In this document: piece by piece, positions 34,961-46,052 of the stretch | Layout of the letters: every line of letters begins with the position of its first letter | Numbering within the stretch: position 1 is the first letter of the stretch | Assembly (NCBI RefSeq): GCF_030867095.1 | Contig: NC_081830.1 | Coordinates: 35,075,832 to 35,139,831 of the forward strand | DNA from: Alligator mississippiensis | Lineage: Eukaryota > Chordata > Crocodylia > Alligatoridae | DNA: 64,000 nucleotides | Direction: 5' to 3' | Program-made: the position numbers and the translations under genes | The notes under the pieces: generated by a model | Database searches by the model: none | What the model saw: only the letters and a program-made list of their open reading frames with translations | Told to the model about the DNA's origin: nothing

Positions 34961-36985
34961 GCACATTCCATGCACATTACTACTGCTGACCCAGCTTCCT
35001 TTTGTGCCTCCTTTGCACCCTGGAAGTCACCTAGGCTGTACAGAAAAACAAAAAATAAAAACGGAAAAAAAAAAGAGGAAGGCAGGCAGGCAGGCAGGAA
35101 GGAAAACCACACCACACCACACCACAAAAACCTATACACCAATTACCCACAATTGGGCCCTCACACGTGCTTGTGCACACAGTCTCCTGCTCCCTGACTC
35201 CCTCTCACTGTGAATTCCCTAAGCAAAGCAGTGGGGATTTTTACCTGATTCAATGACTTAAAAAAAGGTTCCTGGTGACTGCTCTTGCAATGTGGTCTAC
35301 TCGCTTTGGTGGGAGGTGATGGGAGCTGGACTACAAGCACCCCTAAAGTGTCAGTCACTGCTTCTTCACTCTTCTTTACAAATCCCTGGATTTTCCATGC
35401 TCTCAGAACCCGAAGGCCACTGTGAGACCCACACACCCTGAGATCCTTTTGGCCACAAGACCCCCATAACCCCAGGACATTTGTGCCAGCTCTGGGGCTG
35501 ACATTCCAGCTCTCCATATACCTTTCCAGTTCTAGTCAGGGAGGAGTGCTCAGGAAGAACAAAGACAAGCGGCACAAGGGTGCCCATTGACACTGGCTAC
35601 ACTACCTTTCATCCCCCAAGATGGGGAGCAAGGCACATGGATTGAAGCTATAGCTTCAGAAGACAAGACATCAAAGAAACACTGACAACTCACTACACTG
35701 CTCCTACCCCTGCCCTGTGGGTGGTGGGAGTGAAGCCACAGGTTACTACAGTCCGCTATAGCTCCCTGTGACTGGAGAGCATGCCACTGCTGGCAGCTAT
35801 GGAAATTTTAAAGTGCTTCAGTCAGGGGTCATGAGACAGGGACTATATATATAATGTCTGATGGCTCATAACAGAACTTCTGGAAATGTTTCCAAACCCT
35901 TTATAGCTGGAAACTTTTCAAATGTTACATCCACCCCCAGCCTCCATGAATCTTCATGTATCATGCTTGCTGGCTGTGAATGCAAGTTACCTGGCTAAGG
36001 TTAGGGACAGATGTGTGTGTTTGTATATGTGCAATTGTGTCACACCCTCCTGCCTAACAGCACAATATTGAGATCCTGAGAGTTGGCCTGACCCCACAGG
36101 GCAACAGTATTTCCCACTTTATTCTGCAGGATTTCTGCCTCTGGTGGCATGGAGGGAGGGTAGACTAGAGCAGGGGGATGGGGTGAGACAGGCAACAGCA
36201 ACAAAAAAAATCAGATATTTGTAGTGTAGAGTGGGGTCTTCTCTCCTTCACTCCACGGTAAAACAGGACTACCTGTATCAGAATCAGTGACCCTGATTTT
36301 ACTTTCATTCACTCCAATAAAATTAGAAATAACTCCACTACAGTCAGAGAAGCTAATCCTTTTGTCTTCAGTCATACAATTACATTTTAAACCTAGCTAA
36401 AACTAGCTTTAAGGCTTGTTTTAGGGTTTAGAGTATGGTGACATATATTAGAACGGTACAAATTACACAAATATTATTTAATTTTATCTAACACAAAAGT
36501 CACTTTATTTGGGATAGAAAGTTGCACTTCAGAAGTGTCTTAATTCTTGAACATCAAAAATGTTACACGATCCCTCCTTGTGCTAGCAAGGTATTCCTAG
36601 ATAACAAACTTTCATAAAGAAAAATATAATTAATCTCTTGGGAGTCAACAGCTTTTAAAGATATAAATCCCTTCCAATTTCATCCCTAGATTCTATATTT
36701 GATAGATTGTTTGAACATCAATACTCAATTCAACATGGAGTTGTGTGATAGAGTATCTAGAATGCCTGATTTCTCTGAATACCTGAAAACATTTGCAGGT
36801 ATGTTGACTTCTGAATTATATTCCTTATTTTGGGTCTAGATTTTAATCACGCTGATATACATAAGTATTGATAAACAAATTTGAAAGCCTAACCTCCACA
36901 ATGGCAACATACTTCTGAATATTCTGGAGTCATTAAAGTTGCAGAAAACAGAACATTGTTAAAATTATGCCTGTACTACAAGGGG
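34961..36985. other. Gene-free stretch, simple repeats
   Basis: Holds a run of A-rich, (GGCA)n and (CCACA)n simple repeats at about 35044-35128. Beyond this nothing is recognised except a GGAAACTTTTCAAATGTTA...CCCAGCCT word at 35908-35945, shared with 11765-11795. Confidence 0.45.
35084..35128 (+). repeat. (GGCA)n and (CCACA)n microsatellites
   Basis: Five GGCA-type units followed by GGAA and then about four ACACC units. Confidence 0.85.
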
Positions 36986-36989
36986 AAAG

Positions 36990-38060
36990 TGGGATGACAT
37001 GAATTATTATACCAGCCAGTTTGGTACATATAAGTGAGTACCCATAATCACATGGAAAGAGGGGACTCAACTGATATTATATACTTGGATATTCCAAAAG
37101 CATTTGGCAAGCTCCCTCACTAATGACTCTTAAAGAAACTAAGCTGTCATGGAATCAAAGGAAAAGTCCTTTCTTGGACTGAAAATGGATTTAAAGACAG
37201 GGAAAAAAGTAGGAATAAATTACTGTTTCTCAGATTGAGGTAAAACAGACAGTAAGTTTATAAAAGAAAAGAAAAGAAAAAAATAGAGTGGCAATGTTTT
37301 CAGATAATAGTCTGTAAAGTCAAATCCAAACCTGTTAAGTTCATCACGGGGGCACAGAAGGGAATTGGTGAGTTTTTATTCACCAAGGCGCCCCCGGGGG
37401 TTACAAGAAATATGACCACAAGCTAGCAGAGAGCAGATTTAGATTGGACATTAGGAAGAACTTCTTCACAGTTAGAGTGGCCAGGGTCTGGAACGGGCTC
37501 CCAAAGGAGGTGGTGCTCTCCCCTACCCTGGGGGTCTTCAAGAGGAGGTTAGATGAGTATCTAGCTGGGGTCATCTAGACCCAGCACTCTTTCCTGCCTA
37601 TGCAGGGGGTCGGACTCGATATCTATTGAGGTCCCTTCCGACCCTAACATCTATGAATCTATGAATCTGTCAATGACAAATTATAGAAAGACTAAAAAAA
37701 CCTGAGTGAATGGACAACAAAGTAGAAGATGAAAATTAATTAGTGTAAAGTGATACACAGGGGTAAAAAATAAATCTTTGCATATTCAGTGATGATCTTT
37801 GGATTAGCTGTTGTCACTCGGGAAAAAGACCTTGACATCTTTGTGAAGAATTTTCTAAAAACAGTTAACAGTTTATTTGCCTTTTGGATGCTTGCTGAGC
37901 TATTAAGAAGAGCATAATAGGGAGGGATCATTCTATACACACAGTCAAATGAAAACTATATATCTTGGAGCCAAGAATTAAAACCACACCTAAGAGATAC
38001 AACAGTAACTCTGAAAGGATATTAGAATTAGAGTGGACAAGCAAGAGAAAATAAGCCCCA
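36990..38060 (+). mobile_element. Old CR1-like LINE, interrupted by younger CR1
   Basis: The plus strand holds decayed RT words: YLDIPKAFGKLP near 37083-37120, LSCHGIKGKVLSW near 37143-37185 and a following KDR-like segment. After the younger insertion (37338-37667) comes the RT C-terminal side, with the residue pattern of LGKRP.HL near 37820-37840 and the KNS.QFICLLDA segment near 37855-37900. Stops and indels are frequent, so it is old. Both ends are approximate. Confidence 0.65.
37338..37667 (+). mobile_element. CR1 3'-end fragment (young subfamily)
   Basis: 330 bp of CR1: the last codons of ORF2 ([61 protein letters not shown]) and the 3' UTR with TCGGACTCGAT..CCCTTCCGACCC and ATCTATGA terminal repeats. 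It is heavily 5'-truncated, as is usual for CR1. It belongs to the same subfamily as 4668-6236 and sits inside the older CR1-like LINE. Confidence 0.92.
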
Positions 38061-38653
38061 ATTTTGATGTTTTGACAAAGACAGCTAATGACTTAAGGAC
38101 CTTGTTACATTCAGTTTATAAAAAGAAGACTGGCATGTGGTCTTCTTATAGTATGTGTGTAACTTCCTGGATAGACAATACCAGATAATTAAGGTGTGTC
38201 AGTTAGCAGAGAAGGACATAACTAGAAGGAATGAGCTCAAGCTAGATAAAATCTAGACAATATTTAGAAGTGCAGTTTTTTAAACAAAATAAAGTTCTGG
38301 GGGAAAAAAATCATCAAAAAGTCATATTCCTTTATGTCCCCTAAATGGCTTCAAACATATCAACCTAAAATTCCACTTTTCCATGATAAAATTAGTCAGA
38401 TTGCATTGTGAAGGATTTCATAGGGTGATATGTTTTATTGGACCAACAATATAGTTGGGATAAAGTTAGACAAGCTTTTGAATGCAAGACATTCCTCTTC
38501 ATGACCGATCACAAGAAATTAAAACAAAAAACAAAAAAATATAGCAATACAGAAGAATATGAGAAATTTTCAAGTTCTTGGCCTCTAACTCATGTGTTAG
38601 CTTTGTGACATTATTATCTATTTCAAGAATTAATTATCCTGTTTCGTATTTCT
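38061..38653. other. Upstream region of OR5/8/9-type gene
   Basis: No gene or repeat is recognised. A CATAGGGTGATATGTTTTAT segment and an A-rich patch (38518-38540) are present. The intron and promoter of the next OR gene are expected here or farther upstream. Confidence 0.4.
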
Positions 38654-38655
38654 AG
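38634..38655 (+). promoter_or_regulatory. Splice acceptor of OR5/8/9-type coding exon
   Basis: A pyrimidine-rich TTATCCTGTTTCGTATTTCTAG ends with AG at 38654-38655, 30 bases before the start codon, giving a short 5' UTR on the coding exon. Confidence 0.55.
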
Positions 38656-38685
38656 GTAATCCAAGTTGTTTATAAATAAAGGACA

Positions 38686-39603
38686 ATGGAAAACAAAACC
38701 ACAGTGAACATGTTTATCCTCTTGGGACTTTCCAATGACTCACACTTCCAGATTCCATTCTTCATGGTATTTTTAGTTATTTATCTAATCACCTTAGTTG
38801 GAAACATACTGATCATCATGGTTATAAAGATTGATTCCCATCTCCACACTCCCATGTACTTCTTCCTGTGTAACCTGTCCTTCCTTGATGTCTGCTACTC
38901 CTCTGTCACTGTTCCAAAAATACTAGAGGGATTCCTAGCAGAGCAGAAAACTATTTCATTGAGTGGGTGCATAGCACAAATATTCTTCTTTATTTTCATG
39001 GTTGGCACAGAAATTTTTCTCCTCTCTGCAATGGCATATGATCGATATGTAGCAATATGCAATCCCCTGAGATATAGTACCACTATGAACCATCGTGTCT
39101 GCATGCAAATGGTGTTGGGTGCTTGGATATCTGGTTTTTTGGATTCCCTAGTCAATACTATTTTTCTTACTGAACTTAGCTTCTGTGATTCCAGAGAAGT
39201 AAACCATTTCAGCTGTGAGCTACCCCTTCTGCTGCAACTCTCATGCACTGACACCTTTGGCAATGAAATGGTGATCCTTACATTCAGTATGACATTAGGG
39301 TTTGCCTCCCTCCTCCTCATTCTAGCCTCATACATTAAGATTATTTCTACAATCATCAGGATCAGCTCATCAGAAGGCAGACACAAAGCCTTTTCTACGT
39401 GTGCTGCCCATCTCATTGTAGTTCTCTTATTCTGTGGCACAGCATTCATTAGGTATATGCGGCCTGCCTCCGGATATTCTCTTGCTGTGGACAAGCTCAT
39501 ATCTGTGCAGTACAGCATTTTAACTCCAATGCTAAACCCCATCATATACAGCCTAAAAAATAAGGAGGTGAAGGTGGCTTTGAGGAAAGTGTTAGGAAGA
39601 TGA
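38686..39603 (+). CDS. Olfactory receptor, class II (OR5/8/9-type), intact
   Basis: A 305-residue seven-helix odorant receptor. Landmarks: N-glycosylation site N3, GN of TM1 at 39-40, PMYFFLCNLSFLDVCY at 56-71, C95, MAYDRYVAIC at 116-125, HFSCELP with C177 and C187 in loop 2, SYIKI at the end of TM5, KAFSTCAAHL at 234-243, RPASGYSL at 259-266 and PMLNPIIY at 281-288. The ILLGLSND start and RPASGYSL resemble families 5, 8 and 9, but the subfamily cannot be fixed without a tree. The ATG is the first in frame after the acceptor. No stop or frameshift is seen. It is the only OR here on the plus strand. Confidence 0.95.
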   Translation: MENKTTVNMFILLGLSNDSHFQIPFFMVFLVIYLITLVGNILIIMVIKIDSHLHTPMYFFLCNLSFLDVCYSSVTVPKILEGFLAEQKTISLSGCIAQIFFFIFMVGTEIFLLSAMAYDRYVAICNPLRYSTTMNHRVCMQMVLGAWISGFLDSLVNTIFLTELSFCDSREVNHFSCELPLLLQLSCTDTFGNEMVILTFSMTLGFASLLLILASYIKIISTIIRISSSEGRHKAFSTCAAHLIVVLLFCGTAFIRYMRPASGYSLAVDKLISVQYSILTPMLNPIIYSLKNKEVKVALRKVLGR

Positions 39604-39970
39604 TGTATAGGAAGACGAGGTATTTAACTGTTTCATGCATCCTTCTGAAGCAGACCTTTCAGGACTGGATAGATAATTGTGCTATTTGTATTAAAATGTA
39701 ATAAATAAATAAATAAAAATAAAGCATTTTAAAAGCTTCTTTTTTCTTGAAAAAGATTGGTGTCAGTTGAAAGAACTCACTTGTCTAAAGGTCAAACCAA
39801 TTAGAAACCTTTCCATTGACCTCAGTTTCCCTTATTTGTTTTCCTATATCAAGTTTGAAGGAAGTTTAAAATCCAGAAATGATGTTCCTCCCTTTTGAAC
39901 TAGATCACTTTTTGAGGTCAATTCTAGCCCTGCATTCTTAAGATTCTATAATAACTCCCCTAACTATGAA
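39604..39970. other. 3' flank of OR5/8/9-type gene
   Basis: A/T-rich DNA with an AATAAATAAATAAATAAA run at 39701-39720 that offers poly-A signals for the upstream receptor. No other feature is seen. Confidence 0.5.
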
Positions 39971-40088
39971 TACAGTTGGACCCCGAGTTATGTGGGGGAT
40001 ACATTCCTGAAAAACACCATGTAAGTAGAAACCATGTAACTCGAGGCATTAAGATAGGGACCTGGGACCAATATTTGATAACATTATT

Positions 40089-40301
40089 TCATAATAAAAG
40101 GATATTTAAACACAAAATAATGAAATTAATGGCCTTATTAAAACCTTTACTCCTGGCTACGTGCTCATACAGAGACCAAGCTTTAGCTCTAATTGCCGTG
40201 CCATCAACAACTACTCCTTTTGTATTGGTCATTTCATTGATACAAAGATTAAGGAGTTTCTCAAACTTATCTAAATGAGGAATTCTAGTCACCAATGACA
40301 C
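40089..40301 (-). pseudogene. Tigger transposase second HTH fragment
   Basis: A short frame holding the start of the CENP-B-type second DNA-binding domain (LDKFEKLLNLCINEMTN, then AIRAKAWSLYEHVA). It follows the N-terminal HTH in the expected order but in a separate frame. The transposase after it is deleted. Confidence 0.65.
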
Positions 40302-40336
40302 TCTTCAACTCACAGGGGTTGTCATTTTCACAGTCT

Positions 40337-40522
40337 CTAATTTTTTCTCACTTTTTTAATGGTATGCACAGTCGATTCACTTAAACTGTACTGGTGAGCA
40401 ATCAATGCAGCACTATTGCCTTCCCTTAATTTATCAAGGATTTCTATTTTCTGGGCCAGGTTGATAGATTTACGTGCTCTTTCAGGCACAGAATCAAAGG
40501 TTTTCTTTGACACCATTTTCAC
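40337..40522 (-). pseudogene. Tigger transposase N-terminal HTH
   Basis: 61 codons begin with MVSKKTFDSVPERARKSINL and continue into a Psq/CENP-B-N type helix-turn-helix (AQKIEILDKLREGNSAALIA, then LSESTVHTIKK). This is the standard start of pogo/Tigger transposases and of CENP-B and jerky proteins. The frame ends directly after this domain. It is a remnant, not a domesticated gene. Confidence 0.8.
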
Positions 40523-40919
40523 AAATATTCAGGGGTTTACGTAACCAAATCTCCAACCAATCTTGGAGGAGATGATAAGTGATGCTAATGCTATGTTAGC
40601 AGACTCCAAACTGCTTACGTAGTGTTCTACTGCAAACAGTGTAAATGTGAAGCAGGGTATTGTGTAAGTTTAAACATGGTCACATTATATAAAGTGTGCA
40701 TACATGAATCAGTGTAACTCAAAACCGTGTAAGTGGGGGTCCGACTGTACTTAACTTGTATCAGGGGCAGATCCAGGGGGGTGCAGTGATGTGGTTGCAC
40801 CTCCCTCCACAATATACCTCACATGCTAATTGCTCCAGTTACCCATGGCCTGGGACCCACTGTGGAGTCTGAGGCACAACTGGCATGGGACACCTGAGGG
40901 ACAAAGGACAGAGAAGATG

Positions 40920-41837
40920 AGGAAAGGAGGACCTGTCACAGATGAGAGAAAGCTTTGCGATCATTTGGAGATGGCCAAGCACTCTTCCTATGAGATGTCT
41001 GGGTAGCTGAAGTCTCTCATGACAACCATGCACCTGGAGCATGTAGCTTCAGTCAATTCCTTGGTGAACTCCTGGTCAAGCTCTTGATCCTGGGTAGGAG
41101 GTCTGTAATAGACTCCCACCACTATGTCCTTTGCGTCAAGTTCCCCATGGATTTTAACCCAGAGAGTCTCCAGTCATCCACTCTGGGTGCCAATGTCAGC
41201 TTGCAGGGATGCGTAGCTTTCCTTGACATAGAGAGCTACACCTCCGCCCCTTTTGTCCACTTGATCTCTCCTGTACAGGGTATAGCCATCTATACCTGTG
41301 GTCCAGTCATGGGTGGAGTCCCACCAGGCCTCCATTATCCCTATGACATCATCATTATTTGTGTTAAGAAGAAGGACAAGTTCCTTCTGTTTATTCCCCA
41401 AGCTCCTGGCATTTGTGTACAGCAGGTGTCACTTTAGGGGCCCTTGCCTTGCCTACAGCTCATTCTAGGGCTGGGGCAGGGGTGAGCTCCCTTAAGTGCC
41501 TTGACCTGCTGGCTTTGCAAGAGTTGTTTAGCAGGTCAGCAGTGGTGGTAGTCCTCCCCATCCCCTGGCGGGCTTAGTTTAAAGCCCGGTGGAGCAGATC
41601 AGCCAGTTTAGCTGAGAAGAGCCTCCTCCCCAGCGGAGAGAGGTGGAGGCCATCCCTTCCCAGCAGCTCACTGTCTCTCTCACCAAAGAGTGGACTGTGG
41701 TCATGGAAGCCTTCCCAATGACACCAGCACTGCAGTCTTTAGTTTACTACCTCAATCTTCCTCTCCCTCCTCAGCCTGTAGCCCAAGACTAGGAGGATCA
41801 AAGAAAACACCACCTGCACCCCCAACCACTTTAGTAC
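40920..41837 (-). pseudogene. Inverted CR1 5' piece: ORF1 end and endonuclease
   Basis: On the minus strand it begins in the ORF1 esterase region (the KGLGAQVVFSSIL counterpart near 41820-41790) and passes HDHSPLFGE near 41700. It then covers the ORF2 start and the endonuclease with MGNKQKEL, IMEAWW, GYTLYRRDQ and a YRPPTQ segment near 41100, ending around the SQSFLSCVDDL counterpart at about 40930. Several stops and frameshifts. Confidence 0.8.
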
Positions 41838-43436
41838 CGACAAGAGGTAAAGTGCTGTTCAACATGGTACTGGCTATGGGGGTTGACCTAATCAGCGACC
41901 TAATGATCCAAGGGAAGCTGGGTGACAGTGACCATGAGCTGATCACCTTCACCATCTGCTGTAAAGCTGGCAAGTCAGTCAGCGATACAGAAGTCCTCGA
42001 TTTCAGGAAAGCTTTGTTTGACAAGCTCAGGAAAAGAAAGAAAGTGGATCCAGCAAACTACAGGCCCATCAGCATGACCTCTATCCCAGGGAAGGTCTTA
42101 GAAAAGATTATCAAAGAGACCATTCTTAACAGACTGGTCAATGGCAGCATCCTGAGGGATAGCCAGCATGGGTTTGTTGCAGATAGGTCTTACTTGACAA
42201 ATCTAATTTCCTTTAAAGACCAGGTGACCTATCACCTGGACAAGGGAGAAGAGATTGATGTCATATATCTTGATTTAAAAAAAGCCTTCGATCTGGTATT
42301 CCATGATCACCTCTTAGCAAAACTGGCTAACTGTGGCCTCAGCTTTACCACAATCTGCTGGCTGGGGAATTGGCTCTGTGGTCGGCCCCAGAGGGTGGTG
42401 GGTGATGGAAGTCAATGGTTGTGGTGTGCTGTGACCAGTGGGATCCCTCAAGGCTCTGCCCTTGGGCCAACACTATTCAATATCTTCATTAATGATGTGG
42501 ACATTAGAATCAGAAGTGGACTGGTCAAGTTTACTACTGACACTATACTTTGAGGTAAAGTGTCTACACCTGAGGACAGTAGGGTGATCCAGGCTGACCT
42601 TGACAGGCTCATGACATGGGCAGATGAGAACCTGATGGTGTTTAACACCAAAAAATGCAAGGTTCTCCACCTTAGGAAGAAAAGCCTGCAGCATCCTTAT
42701 AGGCTCAGCAGTGCCATGCTGGCTAGCACTATGAACGAAAGGGACTTGGGGGTCATGACTGACCACAAGATGAATATGAGTCTTCAGTGTGATGCTGCAG
42801 CTAGTAAAGCAAGCAAAACACTGGCTTGCATCCATAGATGTTTCTCACGCAAATCCCAGGATGTCATTCTCCTGTTGTACTCAGCCTTGTTGAGGCCACA
42901 GCTGGAGTACTATGTCCAGTTTTGGGCTCCACAATTAAAAAAGGATGTGGAAAAGCTTGAGAGAGTCCAGAGGAGAGCCATGCACATGATCAGAAGTCAG
43001 GAAAACAGACCTTATGAGGAAAGGCTGAGAGCTATAGGACTCTTCAGCCTGGAAAAGTGCAGGCTCAGGTGTGATTTGGTGGCCGCCTATAAGTTTATCG
43101 GGGTGCTCATCTGGATCTGGGGGAATGTCTGCTCACCAGAGCACCCCAGAGGATGACAGGGTCAAATGGTCACAAACTTCTCCATGACCGTTTCAGGCTG
43201 GACATAAGGAAGAACTTCTTTAGTGTCCGAGCCCCCAAGGTCTGGAATAGACTGCTGCCGGAGGTGGTTCAAGCACCTGCTTTAAACACCTTGAAGAGAA
43301 ATGTGGATGTTTATCTTGCTGGGATCCTATGAACTCTGCTGACTTCCTGCTCCTGGGGCAAGGGGCTGGACTTGATGATCTTCTGAGGTCCCTTCCAGCC
43401 CTAATGTCTGTGAAATCTACGCAATCTATGAAATCT
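41838..43436 (+). pseudogene. CR1 3' piece: endonuclease end, RT, C-terminus
   Basis: Plus strand: LLDLVL-like words and GKLGDSDHELITF of the endonuclease end (41850-41955), then a jump from ALFDKLRK to KVDPANYRPIS (near 42030-42045), which drops about 750 bases of linker and early RT. The RT follows (IDVIYLDLKKAFDLVFH near 42256-42306, SGIPQGSALGPTLFNIFIND near 42438-42497), then a decayed FADD-like region (TTDTIL), a stop, the C-terminal domain (42560-43156) and the 3' UTR ending in ATCTATGAAATC at about 43436. Confidence 0.85.
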
Positions 43437-43799
43437 GTCTGCTGATGCTGTTGTTCCCCAATCAAGTGGGGAGGGATATCAGTAGCAAAATGAAAAACAT
43501 TAAAGAAACTGCTGTGGGTGTCACCTCTGGCATAATTTATGGAGATATCTACCAATAGCTCTTCACTATCATTGAATCAAAACATAGCTTTTAATAAAAT
43601 GGGAGGGAATCTGGCCTGGAAGAAGCAGAAAATAACATATAGAATCAGACTCCAGGCCCTTCTAGCCTAGTATCCTATCTGCTACAACAACTAGGTACAA
43701 ATGAGTCAGAAGATGGTATAAGGCAATTAAGTCAATTATCTCGAGCATGAAGGAGGATCTTTCCTCCAGATTATCATGATAATCTGGAGGAAATTTCCC
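43437..43799. other. Spacer between CR1 copies
   Basis: No gene. The AGACTCCAGGCCCTTCTAG segment near 43649 resembles the distal 3' part of old CR1-like LINEs. A short palindrome (ATTATCATGATAAT, 43769-43782) is present. Confidence 0.4.
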
Positions 43800-44110
43800 C
43801 TTTATTGAAAGTTCTGCTCTATTCAGCACTGGTGAGGCCACATCTGGAGTACGGTGTTCAGTTTTGGGCCCCACACTACAAAAAGGATATGGACAAATTA
43901 GAGTCCAGTGGAGGGCAACAAAAATGGCAAGGGCGCTGGGGCACATGATTTATAAGGAAAGACTGAGAGAACTAAGCTTATTTAGTCTAGAAAACGAGAG
44001 ACTGATAGAGGATTTAATAGCACCCTTCAACTATCTGAAACTAAACTGTTCTCAGTGGTGGAAGATGACAGAACATGATTCTATGATCTGCATGAAGATT
44101 TATATCCTGC
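43800..44110 (+). mobile_element. CR1 C-terminal fragment, old
   Basis: Plus-strand words [28 protein letters not shown] at about 43818-43905 and a following YKERLREL-like stretch with a [16 protein letters not shown] end. This is the CR1 ORF2 carboxy terminus, decayed and without a 3' UTR repeat. It is independent of the neighbouring CR1, since the same part is already present there. Confidence 0.75.
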
Positions 44111-46052
44111 AAAAACTGGCCAACATTAACAATTATAACTTTATTTATTCATGTTATCCATGCTATCCAATGGTCCAGTCCTTTTTGTAAACTTGCAAAG
44201 CTGTTGAGTTTACAGAAACTGCATAGAATGAATTTGTGGCAATATGCACCATTTTATTCAAGATGCTTTAGGTAAAATACATAAAAACATTGTGGAGAAT
44301 AGGGACAAGAACTCAGGACTCCCTCCTCCTAAGTATACGATCCACTAGGGAAAAAAAGGCCTGCTTCCCTCTTACTTCCCCTTCTTCTGTGTAAAGAAAC
44401 CTTCTGTTTTTAAATGCACTGCAGCTCAGATTCAAGAAGAAGAGTGAATCATGCCTCCTTCCCTCCCCGACTACTCTATAGCCTGGCTGGGAAAACAAAA
44501 TCCTGAAACAAACATTTTATTTTTTTCTGATTTTGATCAAAATATGCTTTATTTGGGAGCCGATTTAAACTTTTCTTCTCCCCACCTGGATATTTACCAT
44601 TTTTGTCACAAAATCAAAAGTTACCTTTTTATGATTAGTCAAAATTCTCACTGGTTATTTCTATGGGATTTAGAATTGCTTCATTTTTGTTGAACTTTTG
44701 TTTGAGGGGTGGAGATGAAAATCACATTTTTTGACCAACTTGTCACAGGACAGTTGGGCACTGTGAATTATTAATTTAGTTGCAGGCTGACTGAGTACTG
44801 CAACTATACCAGCCACTGGGCTGTTTGGTTCAGGATCGAGGAGGTGATGTTGGGAGGGAAACAATAACAAGTTTTAAATAAGGAAAAATGAATTTTACTT
44901 ATAACAGCAAAAGATATAGTCTGCACATATAGCAGTTAATAAAAAGGTTAAGCTAATAAACAGGCAACATAATAATACAAGGTAAAAATTGGTAGTGATA
45001 ATAAAAACAGACAGGCAAATTAACAAAGAGTTCCCACTTGGTTAGCAACTTATTGATAATCCCTCAGTGTTAGGTACATGTTAAGTTGATTCAGCAAAGT
45101 CAGGCATCCTTAATCCACGCTGTCGAGGAGATACCGGGGAAGATCCCTCAGTCAGGATCTGGTCCTCAATCACACTGGGAGTAAGAGATCCGGGGGCATG
45201 GGACAGCAATGACTGTTCTGTTCCATCCTTCCTGCTGGTCACTTAATGTGCGTCTCCTTTAATATCTTGTTTATGCTAATCTGTCGGGTTTAGAGCCGCT
45301 TACAATTTTAGTCTATAGCTGTTACCTTATGGGGTTAAAAGGTGTTAGAAATTATTATAATAAGTTACTGCTCAAGTTTGGGTTTACCTGATAAGCAAAT
45401 CACACTACATCACTTTGGGGTTTGAGATTAGCATGTTTCTACCTAAGTTCAACCCACTACTGTTAATTATACCTTGTGGTTAGGTTTGTTAATTTTATTG
45501 ATTCTAAGCAAAAATTTATTAAATTAGCTAAATTTGCAGTTATTCTTTAGTTCTGCTTTTTAAAAACTTACATCTGTCTTATGGCCAGTACAAACAGTTA
45601 TATATATTCTTTATGGGTTATACTCCAGACAGGCCGGAAGAGTCTGCAAAAAGCAGTTTCATAATGTGCCTTATCAGATACTTAAAAAGCATTTTTGCTA
45701 TAAGTTGTTCATTAATCTTTTTGGTTTTGGCCATCATACCAACTTTAAAACTGCTTACAGAAGTAGTCAATTACCATAAAACATTTATCTACTTAAATTA
45801 CTGATACCTCACTACATGGTTCCTACTATTCTTCTGGGGATAGGCAACAGTTTTATCAAAGATCATGTATAAATTGATATGCTTTGTGGTTACCTATGAG
45901 CAAACAAGAGTCAGATACAGAAAAATATGCTCATTATGATCACTCCAACTACTACTACCATCACTACAGCTACAAATATGATCACTATTCACCAATGATT
46001 ATTTTTTTCACAAGATAATATTATGTGAAACTTGAACCAATGATGAAAACAT
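44111..46052. other. Gene-free stretch, unassigned
   Basis: No gene is seen. Bases 44860-45310 read like the edge of an unidentified LTR or other repeat (A-rich tract, then a more GC-rich patch near 45120-45250), but no paired ends could be found. Confidence 0.35.

Larger units (their letters stand above)
39973..40747 (-). mobile_element. Tigger/pogo DNA transposon, deletion derivative
   Basis: Terminal inverted repeats (left CAGTTGGACCCCGAGTTA, right read inversely CAGTCGGACCCCCACTTA) are flanked by TA at 39971-39972 and 40748-40749, the target duplication of Tc1/mariner-pogo elements. The minus strand keeps two transposase DNA-binding fragments, and the DDE catalytic part is absent. At 775 bp this is a non-autonomous or internally deleted Tigger-like copy. 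Confidence 0.88.
40920..43436. mobile_element. CR1 LINE with inverted 5' half
   Basis: One CR1 copy in two opposite-facing pieces that meet at about 41838. Its lower half (40920-41837) reads on the minus strand from mid-ORF1 to the endonuclease. The upper half (41838-43436) reads on the plus strand from the next part of the endonuclease to the 3' end. Only about 20-30 bases of CR1 are missing at the junction relative to the copy at 16179-19764. This is the layout left by twin-primed reverse transcription (5' inversion), known best for L1. Two unrelated insertions would be unlikely to be so complementary. Confidence 0.8.

Noticed and set aside
38895-39545. 216-codon frame antisense to the OR5/8/9-type gene
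   Set aside because: Shadow of an intact receptor. The sense frame has all OR motifs.
44860-45310. Possible solitary LTR
   Set aside because: The composition change is suggestive, but no TG..CA ends or target duplication were found.
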